A DNA stretch of 64,000 bases from NCBI GenBank assembly GCA_965227335.1, contig CBDDFV010000002.1, positions 1 through 64,000 of the forward strand, written 5' to 3'. Position 1 is the stretch's first letter. Each line of letters opens with the position of its first letter. The position numbers and the translations under genes were made by a program. Shown one piece after another: positions 1-9,082 of the stretch. This DNA is from CBDDFV01 sp965227335 (lineage in GTDB: Bacteria; Planctomycetota; Phycisphaerae; Phycisphaerales; SM1A02). Under the pieces are notes generated by a model. The model saw nothing but the letters and a program-made list of their open reading frames with translations. It ran no database searches and had not been told where the DNA came from.

Positions 1-1
1 G

Positions 2-1168
2 GGACGCGACGGCGGCGACGACGCGGGCGGCGGCGGCCGGCAGAACGAATCCGCCGGCCAGATCCAGCTTCCGTGGCAGTCCGGTCAGCCCTCCGAGGAC
101 GAAGCGCCGCCGTCGGCCATCGTCGACAAGGCTCGCATCGTTCCGATCGCCCGCCAGAACGCGCTGCTCGTGCTCGCCAACCCGGAGATCCAGGGCGCGG
201 TCGAGAACATCATCTTCGACCTCGACAAGCCCGGCCGCCAGGTCATGATCTCCGCGATCATCGCCGAGGTGGACCTCAACGACGCCTTCGAGTTCGGTCT
301 CCGCGTCAGCTCCGGCGAACTGAACTTCTCGAACCCGGACAACGCCATCGGCGGCTCGACGACGACGACGCTCAGCCGCAACGACGTCTTCGGACTCGAG
401 ACGCTCTTCACCAGCGCCGTCCTCGACGCCAACATCCCGGTCAACGTCCTGCTGCAGGCGCTCGACCAGGAGACCGCGGTCCGCGTGCTGCAGGAGCCGC
501 GCGTGTTCACCTCGGACAACCAGGAGGCGACGTTCTTCGACGGCCAGGATGTCCGGCTCTCCGGCGGCTCGACGATCACGGACGGCGGCAACGAATCGTT
601 CGACCTCGAAACGGTCGAGGTCGGCGTGCTGCTCAACGTGCGGCCCCGCATCACCGCCCAGCGCGACGTGGACATGGAGATCAGTCTCGAACTCTCGACG
701 CTGTCCGACGTGCTGATCAACAACCAGCCGATCATCGACCGCCGCGAGACGACGACGCAGGTCATCGTCAAGAACGAACAGACCATCGTGCTCTCCGGCA
801 TCATCACGGAGTCGGAATCGAAGGTGAAGCGGAAGCTGCCGCTCATCGGCGACATCCCGATCGTCGGTCCGCTGCTGTTCACCTCGTACGACGACGTGGT
901 GCGTCGCTCCGAACTCATCGCCTTCATCACGCCCAGCGTGATCGACAACCCGAGCGACAACACCGAGGCGTCGCAGGATGATCTCCAGCGGCTCGAGGCC
1001 ATCACCGCTCCGGTCGACGCGCAGAAAGTCGACGATGCCTACGCCCCGCCGCCGCTGAATGAACGGATCCCCGCCCTTCGTGAACGACAACGCCAGCGCG
1101 ATGAGGCGGCCGGACAGAACGACGGCGGCGACGACGGACCGGTCGGCGGCGATCTTCTCGACGGATGA
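2..1168 (+). CDS. gspD: Type II secretion secretin GspD, C-terminal part (5' end outside window)
   Basis: The reading frame is already open at the window edge, so only about the last 388 residues are visible. They begin with a Gly/Asp/Gln-rich linker, then an N3-like segment (LLVLANPEIQGAVENII), then the secretin beta-barrel domain. The domain includes the hallmark near-C-terminal stretch LPLIGDIPIVGPLLF and the preceding NEQTIVLSGII. Secretins form the outer-membrane ring through which type II secretion, or type IV pili, export folded proteins. A GspD-type channel fits the many exported proteins in this window. The acidic, Asp/Gly-rich tail after the secretin domain is not conserved in the family. 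The stop codon overlaps the start of the following lipoprotein gene (ATGA), which suggests translational coupling. A PilQ or other secretin role cannot be excluded without the N-terminal half. Confidence 0.9.
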   Translation, partial: GRDGGDDAGGGGRQNESAGQIQLPWQSGQPSEDEAPPSAIVDKARIVPIARQNALLVLANPEIQGAVENIIFDLDKPGRQVMISAIIAEVDLNDAFEFGLRVSSGELNFSNPDNAIGGSTTTTLSRNDVFGLETLFTSAVLDANIPVNVLLQALDQETAVRVLQEPRVFTSDNQEATFFDGQDVRLSGGSTITDGGNESFDLETVEVGVLLNVRPRITAQRDVDMEISLELSTLSDVLINNQPIIDRRETTTQVIVKNEQTIVLSGIITESESKVKRKLPLIGDIPIVGPLLFTSYDDVVRRSELIAFITPSVIDNPSDNTEASQDDLQRLEAITAPVDAQKVDDAYAPPPLNERIPALRERQRQRDEAAGQNDGGDDGPVGGDLLDG

Positions 1169-2463
1169 TGCGCGGCGGCACCGAACCCGACGGACGCACG
1201 GCCGTCTCCCTCGGCTTCGTCGCCCTCGGCCTCGCGGCGATCCTGCTCAGCGGCTGCGCCACCGATGACGGTCCCGACCGCCGACGCTCCTTCATCGGGC
1301 GCGGCATCGATCCCGCCTCACGCTTCGCTACCGGCCGACGACCCGCCCCCGAACGCATCGACCCCGCCGAGGTCCTCCCCGACAGCCCCGACGATGAACC
1401 CATCGTCACCGCCACCCCCACCGTCACCACCCACGTCCGACTCGCGGCGGAAGCGCTGGGAACCGTCCCCTACAACGGACTCACCCTCCCCGTCCCCAGT
1501 CCCGACCAACGCTACCTCGCCTGCGAAGTCGGCGACGCCCCCGACTGGTCGACCGTCCTCGCCCGGTTCGCCGCGGACGTCCCCTACGGCGTGCACGTCG
1601 ACATCTACGAGGCCCCGACCAACCGCCAGCCCGCCCGCCGACTCCACCAGATGCAGACGCCAGCCCTTCTCGGTCGGTCCGCCGATCAGCAGGGCGTTCT
1701 CATCGAAGCCCCGCAGGACGACGGCAGCCGCTGGATCGGCAAACTCATCTGGACCACCGGCGACATCGACTGGCTCGTCCGCAACGAGCAGGTCAATGCG
1801 TTCGCGGCGGAGGGGCCGCGCGGCGAACTCGCGTACTGCCGACGCAATCCCGACGGTCGTTACTTCGACCTCGTCGTCCGTCACGCCAATGGCGACGAGA
1901 GCGTGCTGCCCGCCGACGACGGCGACTGGCTCATGCCGGTGTGGGGCGACATCGACGGGGGACTGTTCGTCTTCCGACTCGAACGCGACGGCGACCTCGA
2001 CGCCGTGTTCATGGAAAGCGCCAGCGCGGCGGCGATGGAGGCGACGCAGCAGACGATCCCCCTTGCGAAAGGCGCAAACCGGCGTTCCGTGTACCAGTCG
2101 ATCACCGGCCAGACGCAGGTCAGCGCGGGTCCGTACCCGGAGACGCCGACGCTGTTCTTCTTCCACCCCGCGCGGCTGCGGATGTGCGCCTGGCGGCCCC
2201 GGGCGGAGGCGGGCCGGGCCGTCCACTTCCTGCGCAAGGATTCGTTCGCCGCGCTGATGGACGAGTACGGCGCGGTGCTGATCGCGACCGAGGACGGCCT
2301 GCGGCGCGAGAGTCTCCTGGCCGACGGCGTCGACGCGAAGATGATGAGCGGCGTGCACATCCCGCGCCGGACCGCGCGATCGCCGTGGCCGTACCTCCTG
2401 ATGTCCCCGCGCGACGGCCGGCTCGAACTCACCGGCATGGCGCTGGCCCCCAAAGACCCCTGA
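1165..2463 (+). CDS. Putative outer-membrane lipoprotein with TolB-like beta-propeller character
   Basis: This 432-residue protein begins with a lipoprotein signal: a hydrophobic stretch ending in the lipobox LLSGC, with the cysteine near residue 31. The mature part contains repeated short beta-strand units of the type PSPDQRYLACEVGD and RNPDGRYFDLVV, which resemble TolB/WD40-like propeller blades. No catalytic motif is visible. It starts inside the stop codon of the secretin gene (ATGA overlap), so it is almost certainly co-translated with it. It could be a periplasmic accessory protein of the secretion channel, but that role is inferred from position only. The product is hypothetical at sequence level. 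Confidence 0.8.
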   Translation: MMRGGTEPDGRTAVSLGFVALGLAAILLSGCATDDGPDRRRSFIGRGIDPASRFATGRRPAPERIDPAEVLPDSPDDEPIVTATPTVTTHVRLAAEALGTVPYNGLTLPVPSPDQRYLACEVGDAPDWSTVLARFAADVPYGVHVDIYEAPTNRQPARRLHQMQTPALLGRSADQQGVLIEAPQDDGSRWIGKLIWTTGDIDWLVRNEQVNAFAAEGPRGELAYCRRNPDGRYFDLVVRHANGDESVLPADDGDWLMPVWGDIDGGLFVFRLERDGDLDAVFMESASAAAMEATQQTIPLAKGANRRSVYQSITGQTQVSAGPYPETPTLFFFHPARLRMCAWRPRAEAGRAVHFLRKDSFAALMDEYGAVLIATEDGLRRESLLADGVDAKMMSGVHIPRRTARSPWPYLLMSPRDGRLELTGMALAPKDP

Positions 2464-2620
2464 CCCGTGGCTCCACCATGGGACCGGCTCCGCCCTGCGA
2501 TCCCCTGCTGGTCATTGCGCGCCGCCATGGGCGACGATCTCCCGTTCCTCGCCGAACGGCGCGTTGGCGTGACCAGTCCCATGGCGGCGCCAGGGGCTCA
2601 CCTTTTGCAGTGCACGCCGG

Positions 2621-2626
2621 TATATT
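2621..2626 (+). promoter_or_regulatory. Candidate leaderless -10 element (TATATT)
   Basis: TATATT lies six bases before the ATG at 2633. No Shine-Dalgarno sequence and no TTG-type -35 are visible. Transcription would start at or next to the start codon. Confidence 0.45.
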
Positions 2627-2632
2627 GGCTCC

Positions 2633-4048
2633 ATGGGCAACCACCTGACTTCGCCGCCGAACACGTCGCGGGTTCCTCGCGGCATCCCGTACATCCTGGG
2701 CAACGAGTTCGCGGAGCGCTTCAGCTTCTACGGCATGAAGGGCATCCTGACGATCTTCATGACGAAGTATCTCGTCGACTCGACCGGGGCCCTGGACACG
2801 ATGACGGAGGAGAACGCGAAGGCGATCTACCACCTGTTCACGGCGGGCGCCTACTTCTTCCCGATCCTCGGGTCGATCCTCGCGGACGTCTTCTTCGGGA
2901 AGTACGGCACGATTCTCTATCTGTCGCTCGGCTACTGCGTGGGTCACGCCTGCCTGGCGATGGGCGACACCGGTCTGGGCTGGGGACTGATGGAGCCGCG
3001 CTACTGGCTCTTTGCGGGGCTGATCTTCATCGCGATCGGATCGGGGGGGATCAAGCCGTGCGTCTCGGCGCACCTGGGTGATCAGTTCGGCAGGGGCAAC
3101 AAGCACATGCTGCCCGTGATGTATCAGATCTGGTACTTCGCGATCAACACGGGCTCGGTGCTCAGCATGGTCATCACGCCGCTGCTGCTGGAGCACGTCG
3201 GACCCTGGGCGGCGTTCGGCCTGCCGGGCGTGCTCATGGGGATAGCGACCCTCTTGTTCTTCATCGGGCGCAACACGTTCGTGCACGTCCCGCCGGGCGG
3301 GACGGAGTTCGTGAAGGAGGCGGTGAGCAAGGACGGGGTGCGGGCCCTCGTGAACCTGACGCCGCTCTTCCTGATCTTCATCCCCGCGTTCTGGGCGTTG
3401 TTTGATCAGACAGGTTCGGCGTGGGTGCTGCAGGCGGACCGGATGGACCGCAACATGTTCGGCTGGGAAATGCTGCCGTCGCAGATCCAGGCCGCGAACC
3501 CGTTCCTGATTCTCGTGCTGATCCCCGTCTTCGCGTTCGCCGTCTACCCGGCGATCAACCGCGTCTACCGCCTGACGCCGCTCCGCAAGATCGGCATCGG
3601 CATGTTCACGACCGCGGGCGCGTTCGCCCTGTCGTCGCTGATCCAGGAATGGATCGACGGCGGCGCGACGCCGCACATCTCGTGGCAGTTGCTCGCCTAC
3701 GTGCTGATCACCGCGGCGGAAGTGATGGTCTCGATCACGTCGCTCGAATTCGCCTACACGCAGGCCCCGAAGAAGATGAAGTCCTTCGTGATGGGCATCT
3801 ACTTCCTCGGCGTCTCGTTCGGCAACTTCTTCGTCTCGGGCGTGAACTACTTCATCCAGAACGACGACGGCTCCGTGAAACTCGAGGGGGCCAGTTACTA
3901 CTGGTTCTTCACGATCGTCATGCTCGCCGTCTCCGTGGTGTTCGTCTTCTACTCCCTGTTCTACAAGGGCGAGACGTTCATCCAGGGCGAGGAGGAGAAG
4001 GCGATCCTCGAGGCGGAAGCCGAAGCGGAAGGCGTGCAGAACCGGTAA
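2633..4048 (+). CDS. POT/PTR2-family proton-dependent oligopeptide transporter
   Basis: A 471-residue polytopic membrane protein of the major facilitator superfamily. It should import di- or tripeptides together with protons across the inner membrane. The N-terminal helix carries the POT family ExxER motif (NEFAERFSFYG). The PTR2 signature region GSGGIKPCVSAHLGDQF and the C-terminal LEFAYTQAPKKMKS motif are both present. Its length is close to that of bacterial DtpA/DtpT relatives. The ATG is preceded by TATATT at six bases and by no ribosome-binding site, so the mRNA may be leaderless. It stands alone and converges with the membrane-protein genes on the other strand with only 16 bases between stop codons. 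The true substrate could also be nitrate or another small molecule. Confidence 0.92.
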   Translation: MGNHLTSPPNTSRVPRGIPYILGNEFAERFSFYGMKGILTIFMTKYLVDSTGALDTMTEENAKAIYHLFTAGAYFFPILGSILADVFFGKYGTILYLSLGYCVGHACLAMGDTGLGWGLMEPRYWLFAGLIFIAIGSGGIKPCVSAHLGDQFGRGNKHMLPVMYQIWYFAINTGSVLSMVITPLLLEHVGPWAAFGLPGVLMGIATLLFFIGRNTFVHVPPGGTEFVKEAVSKDGVRALVNLTPLFLIFIPAFWALFDQTGSAWVLQADRMDRNMFGWEMLPSQIQAANPFLILVLIPVFAFAVYPAINRVYRLTPLRKIGIGMFTTAGAFALSSLIQEWIDGGATPHISWQLLAYVLITAAEVMVSITSLEFAYTQAPKKMKSFVMGIYFLGVSFGNFFVSGVNYFIQNDDGSVKLEGASYYWFFTIVMLAVSVVFVFYSLFYKGETFIQGEEEKAILEAEAEAEGVQNR

Positions 4049-4064
4049 GACGTGAAGCGCGGCC

Positions 4065-4853
4065 CTACGCGGCCTTCGCCTTCGCCGCCCCCGAATCCTC
4101 CTGCACCTGCTGCTGCTGCAACACGAGGCCGATCGCGCCGGAGATCGCCACGAGCAGCGGAATCAGCATCTCGTTCTGCGTGAGACTGTTGTGGATCGCG
4201 TCGTACCAGCCCGGCACGCGGAGCATCAACGTCAACGCACCCGCCACCGCCATCGCCGCCCCGCCCACCGAGGTGAACAGCACCACCACCGGACGGTACA
4301 GCGTGAACGAAATCAGACCGACCGTGATGAAGCCCATCACCGCCCCCACCGTCGCCGGCTCCGGCAGGTCGGTGAACAAGGTCGCCACGTTGGCGCCCAG
4401 GAACGCGCCCGTCATCCCGCCGAAGATCGCCACCGCGACCCGGAGCATCGGCATCGCCACGATCGCACACAGCAGACCCACCGCGCCCATCACCACCGGC
4501 GTCTGACCGATCTGCTGCGCCAGCAGATGACCCAGTCCCAGGCCCGACAGGAACGCGCAGACGATCACCACCCGCTTGTGCCAGCGGTAGCCGTTCAGCA
4601 CGCAGAAGACGCCCGTCACGAGGAACACCGACGCCCACACCGTGTGCATCGCCGACAACCCCTCCACCAGCTCGTCCGGACGCGTCAGGATATCCAGACG
4701 ACGGAACGCGCCGTTCATCACCTCCAGCGGACTCGCCCCCGCCCCGGCGCCCGCCTGGCCCATCGCCTCCACGTTGAACGACGCGTCATCGCCGGCCGAC
4801 TGTCCGAGCAGCACCGGCCACATCAGCTTCGAAGCGATTGCATTGACCATCAT
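4065..4853 (-). CDS. Polytopic membrane protein, DUF4203/TMEM198-like
   Basis: A 262-residue protein with about seven hydrophobic segments rich in small residues, for example GLLCAIVAMPMLRVAVAIF and GGMTGAFLGANVATLF. The N-terminal 60 residues are polar and Gly/Ala-rich. The C-terminus ends in a Gln-rich and Lys/Ala-rich cytoplasmic tail. The glycine-zipper pattern recalls TMEM198/DUF4203 proteins, whose biochemical function is unknown. The start ATG at 4853 has a GGAGAG ribosome-binding site. The gene lies 124 bases downstream of a related membrane protein on the same strand (4978-5946), so the pair looks like a tandem duplication. No enzymatic motif is visible. Confidence 0.75.
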   Translation of the reverse strand: MMVNAIASKLMWPVLLGQSAGDDASFNVEAMGQAGAGAGASPLEVMNGAFRRLDILTRPDELVEGLSAMHTVWASVFLVTGVFCVLNGYRWHKRVVIVCAFLSGLGLGHLLAQQIGQTPVVMGAVGLLCAIVAMPMLRVAVAIFGGMTGAFLGANVATLFTDLPEPATVGAVMGFITVGLISFTLYRPVVVLFTSVGGAAMAVAGALTLMLRVPGWYDAIHNSLTQNEMLIPLLVAISGAIGLVLQQQQVQEDSGAAKAKAA

Positions 4854-4977
4854 CGAACGACTCTCCGGGACCCGAAGTCATGCCTCAGGACGCCCGTGTC
4901 GCCCACCCGCCGCGTCAGGATCGCGGCGTCGACAGCAGCAGACGCACCACTCGTGCGCCAGGGGTGATCGTCCTGGA

Positions 4978-5946
4978 TCACTCTGGGCTATCGGTCGTTC
5001 GCTTCCGGAATTTGAATTGAATCGCCGCCCCCACCAACACCAGACCCGCGTTCCACACCAACCACCGAAGCGGCGTCACCGGCCCGAAATCCCCGATCGG
5101 GACCGCAAATGACGCCGCCAGCACCATCCCGCCCGCCAGCATCGCCGCCCCGCCCGCCGCCGAGGTCACGAACACCGCGCTCACATGCGGCGAAAAGCTC
5201 GACACGATCAGACCAATCAACGCCCCCAGCAGACCCGCCGCGAGGATCGCCAGGCGCAACTTGTGCGGCGCCCCCGTCCACCGACCCCACGCCGCCTTCG
5301 CCCCCGACGTCAGCACCTGGCCCACTTCACGCGCCCGCTCCCGCTGGGCATCGCTCATCCCCATCTGGTCCGGCAGATCCTTCGCCCGCTCCGCCATCCG
5401 ATCGAGCGGCGTCCCGGCCGCCTGCTGCTCCAGAATCGGCTTCAACGCCTCCGCCAGCTCCGGCGGCAGCCCCGCCGTCGGATCCACCTCGACCGACCCG
5501 TCATCCGGGCCGCCCTGCACAAAACCGCCGCGCGGTCCGTCCTCCTCCGTCACCATGACCCGTTCGGGCCCCGGATCGAACCATCCCTGATCGGCGGCCG
5601 CGAGCATCAGCGCCCCACCCCCCGTCGCCAGCAGGAGCGAGAACACCAGCGAGACCGCCAGCCGATACGCGAGGCTCGCGATCAGGGCGAAGACGAGTCC
5701 GGCGGCGATCGCGACGGCCCAGTCGGGCGTCTGACCCAGATCGAGCCCCGCCGCGATGGTCCACCCGATCATCCCCCCCGTCAGCAATCCCAGCAGCGCG
5801 AAGGCCGTGCGGAGGATCCGGGCCCCCGCGAAGCAGACAACGGCCGACAGCAGAACCGCCAGCACCACGAGAACCACGTCCGCCGCGGGAAGCGACGACG
5901 CGGGTGCAACGACGGTGATCAACATATCGACGGACATCCTCAACAT
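4978..5946 (-). CDS. Polytopic membrane protein, DUF4203/TMEM198-like, with soluble insert
   Basis: A 322-residue protein with four N-terminal hydrophobic helices. An acidic, Pro/Gly-rich soluble insert of about 100 residues follows (from GPERVMVTEEDG to the GQVLTSGAKAAWGRW region), then three or four further helices. The membrane parts share small-residue patterns with the neighbouring 4065-4853 protein: ALLGLLTGGMIGWT here and AIFGGMTGAFLG there, AVFVTSAAGGAAM here and VVLFTSVGGAAM there. The two look paralogous. The first ATG is used here, but an internal ATG at 5937 is also possible. The gene diverges from the DUF255 gene at 6085. Function unknown. Confidence 0.75.
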   Translation of the reverse strand: MLRMSVDMLITVVAPASSLPAADVVLVVLAVLLSAVVCFAGARILRTAFALLGLLTGGMIGWTIAAGLDLGQTPDWAVAIAAGLVFALIASLAYRLAVSLVFSLLLATGGGALMLAAADQGWFDPGPERVMVTEEDGPRGGFVQGGPDDGSVEVDPTAGLPPELAEALKPILEQQAAGTPLDRMAERAKDLPDQMGMSDAQRERAREVGQVLTSGAKAAWGRWTGAPHKLRLAILAAGLLGALIGLIVSSFSPHVSAVFVTSAAGGAAMLAGGMVLAASFAVPIGDFGPVTPLRWLVWNAGLVLVGAAIQFKFRKRTTDSPE

Positions 5947-6072
5947 CCGGAACTCTGATCGGCAGACCCGCCGGCCGCGTCTCGAAGTCTACTGGGGTTT
6001 CCGCCCACTTGTTGGCCCTGAGCCCGGTGCGATTCCACCCTCCCGCCGCCGGGCTCGGGGCAGAAACACGTC

Positions 6073-6078
6073 TAGGAT
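6073..6078 (+). promoter_or_regulatory. Candidate leaderless -10 element (TAGGAT)
   Basis: TAGGAT sits six bases before the ATG at 6085, with no Shine-Dalgarno sequence in between. Confidence 0.45.
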
Positions 6079-6084
6079 GTTCCC

Positions 6085-8478
6085 ATGATGGTCACCCGCA
6101 TCCCGTCGGCCCTGCTGCCGCTCGCCCTCTTGATTCTGTTCCCCGCCCCGGCCGTCGTCGCGGCGGCCCCGGAGCCCGACATGCCCGCCGCCGATTCCGC
6201 CCCCGCCGCTCACACCAACCGGCTCGTCGACGAGACCAGCCCCTACCTCCTCCAGCACGCCCACAACCCCGTCGACTGGTATCCGTGGGGCGAGGCGGCG
6301 ATCGAGGCGGCACGCGCGTCGGACATGCCGATCTTCCTCTCCATCGGCTACTCCACCTGCTACTGGTGCCACGTCATGGAGCGTGAGAGCTTCGAGAACG
6401 AAGACATCGCCGCGATCATGAACGAGCACTTCATCTGCATCAAGGTCGACCGCGAGGAGCGGCCCGATATCGACGACATCTACATGGCCGCCACGCAGAT
6501 CATCACGGGCTCCGGCGGCTGGCCGATGTCCGTGTTCATCGATCCGCACACGCTCAAACCCTTCTACGCCGGCACCTACTTTCCGCCGAAGCCGATGGGC
6601 CAGCGTCCGTCCTTCCCCGAGATCCTCCACGCGATGGCGGAGGCCTGGACCACCCAACGCGATCAGATCGAAACGCAGTCGGAAGCGATCGCCCGCCGCA
6701 TCGAAACCCAGCTGAGCCTGCCCCAGCTGCCGACGCCGCTCTCCATCGACAACGTCGGGGCCGCGGTGAACGCGCTCGCCAACGCCTACGACGCCAAGAA
6801 CGGCGGTTTCGGCGGGGCGCCGAAGTTCCCGCAGCCCGTGTATCTGGATCTGCTCATGACGGCGTCGTGGGATAACGACTTCGTCCGCCGCGCCGTGGCC
6901 GACACGCTCGACCGAATGGCGATGGGCGGGATCTACGACCAGATCGGCGGCGGCTTCCACCGCTACAGCGTCGATGCGAAGTGGCTCGTGCCGCACTTCG
7001 AGAAGATGCTCTACGACAACGGCCAGCTCCTCTCGACCTACGCCCGGGCGTACGACCTGACCGGCGACCCGTACTACGCCGAGATCATGGCCGAGACGGT
7101 CGCCTACCTCCAGCGTGAGATGCAGCTCGACCACGGCGCCTTCGCGAGCGCGCAGGACGCCGAGGTCAACGCCCGCGAGGGCCTCAACTACCTCTGGCGA
7201 CCCGAACAGATGCGGGCCGCCCTCGTCGACGCCGGACTCGAGGATGACGTCGAATTCGCGCTCGAAGCGTACGGACTGAGCCAGGGCACGAACTTCCAGG
7301 ATCCGCATCACCCGGAGGACGGTCCGACCAACGTCGTGCACCTGCCGGAACGACCCACCGCCATCGCGGCCCGGCTCAACGTCGACCCCGCCGAAGTCCG
7401 CGCCCGCCTCGACCGCATCAACGCCGCCCTGCTCCCCGTGCGCGATCAACGCGAACAGCCCGGACGCGACGACAAGGTCCTCGCCGCCTGGAACGGACTC
7501 GCCATCGCCGGCCTCGCCGACGCCGGACGCGTGCTCGGCGACCAGAACGCGATCGACGCCGCCTCTCGCGCGGCGGACGTGATCCTGCAGCAGATGACCG
7601 CCGCTGACGGATCGCTCCTGCGCTCCGCCCGCAACGGTCGGGCCAAGATCGAGGGGTTCCTCGAGGACTACGCGTACGTCATTCGCGGCCTGCTCGCGCT
7701 GCACCGCGCGACGAGCGACGACCGCTGGCTCGACCACGCGTCCGAACTCGCCGTCGTCGCACGCACGCAGTTCCGCGACGATGTCGCCGGCGGCTACTTC
7801 GACACTCGGGCCGATCAGTCCGACCTGTTCGTGCGCACGAAGTCGACCCACGACGGCGCCACGCCGTCCGCGAACGCCGTCATGGCGAACAACCTCGTGA
7901 CGCTCTACGAACGGACCGGCGACGACGCCTATCTCGACGAGGCGATCGCCACGCTGAACGGCATGAGCCGCGTCATCGCCGGTCAGCCGGTCGGCGCGAC
8001 CAACGCCGTGCGGGCGCTCTACCGCGTCCTTGCGATCGCGCCGGACCGGATGACCAGCGCCGCCGAGACGGGACCGCTCCCGCCGCAGCCGGTCGTCGCC
8101 ACCGCCAGCCGCGGCGAGGTCGTCATGACCCCCGAGACGCCCGGCGTCTTCGATCTCACCATCGAGATCGCCGACGGCTTCCACATCAACGCCCACGAGC
8201 CGGGCGACGATGCGCTCATCGGCCTGCGGGTCGTCCTTACCGGCGCGCAGGGACTGGCTCTGGACGCCGACTATCCCGAGGGCGAAGCGTACGGGACCGA
8301 CGGCGAGATTCGCGTCCACCGCGGGACGATCACCATCCCCGTCCGCGTGCGGCTGACCGGGCCGCTTCAGGGGCGACCGTCGGTGCTGGTCGTCTTCCAG
8401 GCGTGCACGGATCGGGCGTGTCTGGCCCCCATGCAACAGCGGGTCGCGGTGGAGCTGCAGCTCAAGCCCGGCCAGTGA
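6085..8478 (+). CDS. Exported YyaL/Spermatogenesis-associated-20-like protein (DUF255) with DsbD-alpha-like C-terminus
   Basis: A 797-residue protein. It starts with a signal peptide (hydrophobic stretch to about residue 27), followed by the DUF255 thioredoxin-like domain with LLQHAHNPVDWYPWG and the redox motif YSTCYWCHVMERESF. The middle is an alpha/alpha-barrel of the six-hairpin glycosidase type (GGFGGAPKFPQPVYL, WLVPHFEKMLYDN). The last 110 residues form a beta-sandwich like the N-terminal domain of DsbD, with FHINAHEP and VVFQACTDRACLAP. Typical YyaL proteins stop before this module and are cytoplasmic, so the signal peptide and extra domain suggest a periplasmic thiol-redox role. That role is inferred. 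TAGGAT lies six bases before the ATG. Confidence 0.9.
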   Translation: MMVTRIPSALLPLALLILFPAPAVVAAAPEPDMPAADSAPAAHTNRLVDETSPYLLQHAHNPVDWYPWGEAAIEAARASDMPIFLSIGYSTCYWCHVMERESFENEDIAAIMNEHFICIKVDREERPDIDDIYMAATQIITGSGGWPMSVFIDPHTLKPFYAGTYFPPKPMGQRPSFPEILHAMAEAWTTQRDQIETQSEAIARRIETQLSLPQLPTPLSIDNVGAAVNALANAYDAKNGGFGGAPKFPQPVYLDLLMTASWDNDFVRRAVADTLDRMAMGGIYDQIGGGFHRYSVDAKWLVPHFEKMLYDNGQLLSTYARAYDLTGDPYYAEIMAETVAYLQREMQLDHGAFASAQDAEVNAREGLNYLWRPEQMRAALVDAGLEDDVEFALEAYGLSQGTNFQDPHHPEDGPTNVVHLPERPTAIAARLNVDPAEVRARLDRINAALLPVRDQREQPGRDDKVLAAWNGLAIAGLADAGRVLGDQNAIDAASRAADVILQQMTAADGSLLRSARNGRAKIEGFLEDYAYVIRGLLALHRATSDDRWLDHASELAVVARTQFRDDVAGGYFDTRADQSDLFVRTKSTHDGATPSANAVMANNLVTLYERTGDDAYLDEAIATLNGMSRVIAGQPVGATNAVRALYRVLAIAPDRMTSAAETGPLPPQPVVATASRGEVVMTPETPGVFDLTIEIADGFHINAHEPGDDALIGLRVVLTGAQGLALDADYPEGEAYGTDGEIRVHRGTITIPVRVRLTGPLQGRPSVLVVFQACTDRACLAPMQQRVAVELQLKPGQ

Positions 8479-8544
8479 TCAGCGTCGACCGGAGTCATGC
8501 CGCCGGGCGGCTGGCCCGCCGCGACGGAACGGTGAGAAAAGTGC

Positions 8545-8550
8545 TAGAGT
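8545..8550 (+). promoter_or_regulatory. Candidate leaderless -10 element (TAGAGT)
   Basis: TAGAGT lies seven bases upstream of the ATG at 8558. No ribosome-binding site is visible. Confidence 0.4.
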
Positions 8551-8557
8551 CCGGCCC

Positions 8558-9082
8558 ATGAAGAAGAGCGTGGCGGTCATCTCCACCGGCGGCACCATCG
8601 AGAAGACGTATGACGAGCTCGAGGGCATGCTGCGCAACGAGGTCAGCGTGCTCGACATCATGCTGGCGTCGCTCGAACTCGACGGCGTACGGATCGTCCG
8701 GATCCCGTTGCTCAACAAGGACAGCATGGAGATGACGCCGGACGATCACACCCTGATCGCGCAGACCGCCGACGCCATGGCCCGCGCTCACGACGGGGTG
8801 GTCATCGTCCACGGGACGGATCGACTGACCGTGACCGGCGACCGCATCGTCGAGTTGATCGACACGCCCGCGGCGCCGATCGTGCTGACCGGCGCGATGC
8901 GTCCGTACGAGCTGCGTCGGACGGATGCGATCCAGAACCTGACCGAGGCGCTCCTTGCGGTGCAACTGGTGCCGCCGGGGGTCTACTGCGCGATGCACAA
9001 CCGGGTGCTCACGTTCCCCGGCGTGGTCAAGGACCGCCGGCGGGGGACGTTCATCCCGCTCGACGAGGCGAAGTCGGTGTGA
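8558..9082 (+). CDS. Asparaginase N-terminal-domain protein (half-length)
   Basis: At 174 residues this is about half the length of type I/II L-asparaginases, but it covers their N-terminal catalytic domain. It has the first catalytic Thr motif STGGTIE near residues 9-15, the second motif VHGTDRL near residue 85, and AMRPYELRRTDAIQN. A Lys in FPGVVKDRRRG may match the catalytic Lys of AnsB. The C-terminal domain that usually completes the active site across the dimer is absent, and no frameshift remnant follows because the next gene starts immediately. Free-standing proteins of this type occur in other bacteria, but their substrate is unclear. The stop overlaps the GTG start of the PhzF gene by four bases, so the two are translationally coupled. 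Confidence 0.85.
   Translation: MKKSVAVISTGGTIEKTYDELEGMLRNEVSVLDIMLASLELDGVRIVRIPLLNKDSMEMTPDDHTLIAQTADAMARAHDGVVIVHGTDRLTVTGDRIVELIDTPAAPIVLTGAMRPYELRRTDAIQNLTEALLAVQLVPPGVYCAMHNRVLTFPGVVKDRRRGTFIPLDEAKSV

Noticed and set aside
5989..8436. An 815-codon minus-strand frame opposite the DUF255 gene
   Set aside because: It mirrors the DUF255 coding sequence and has no signal peptide, motif or ribosome-binding site.
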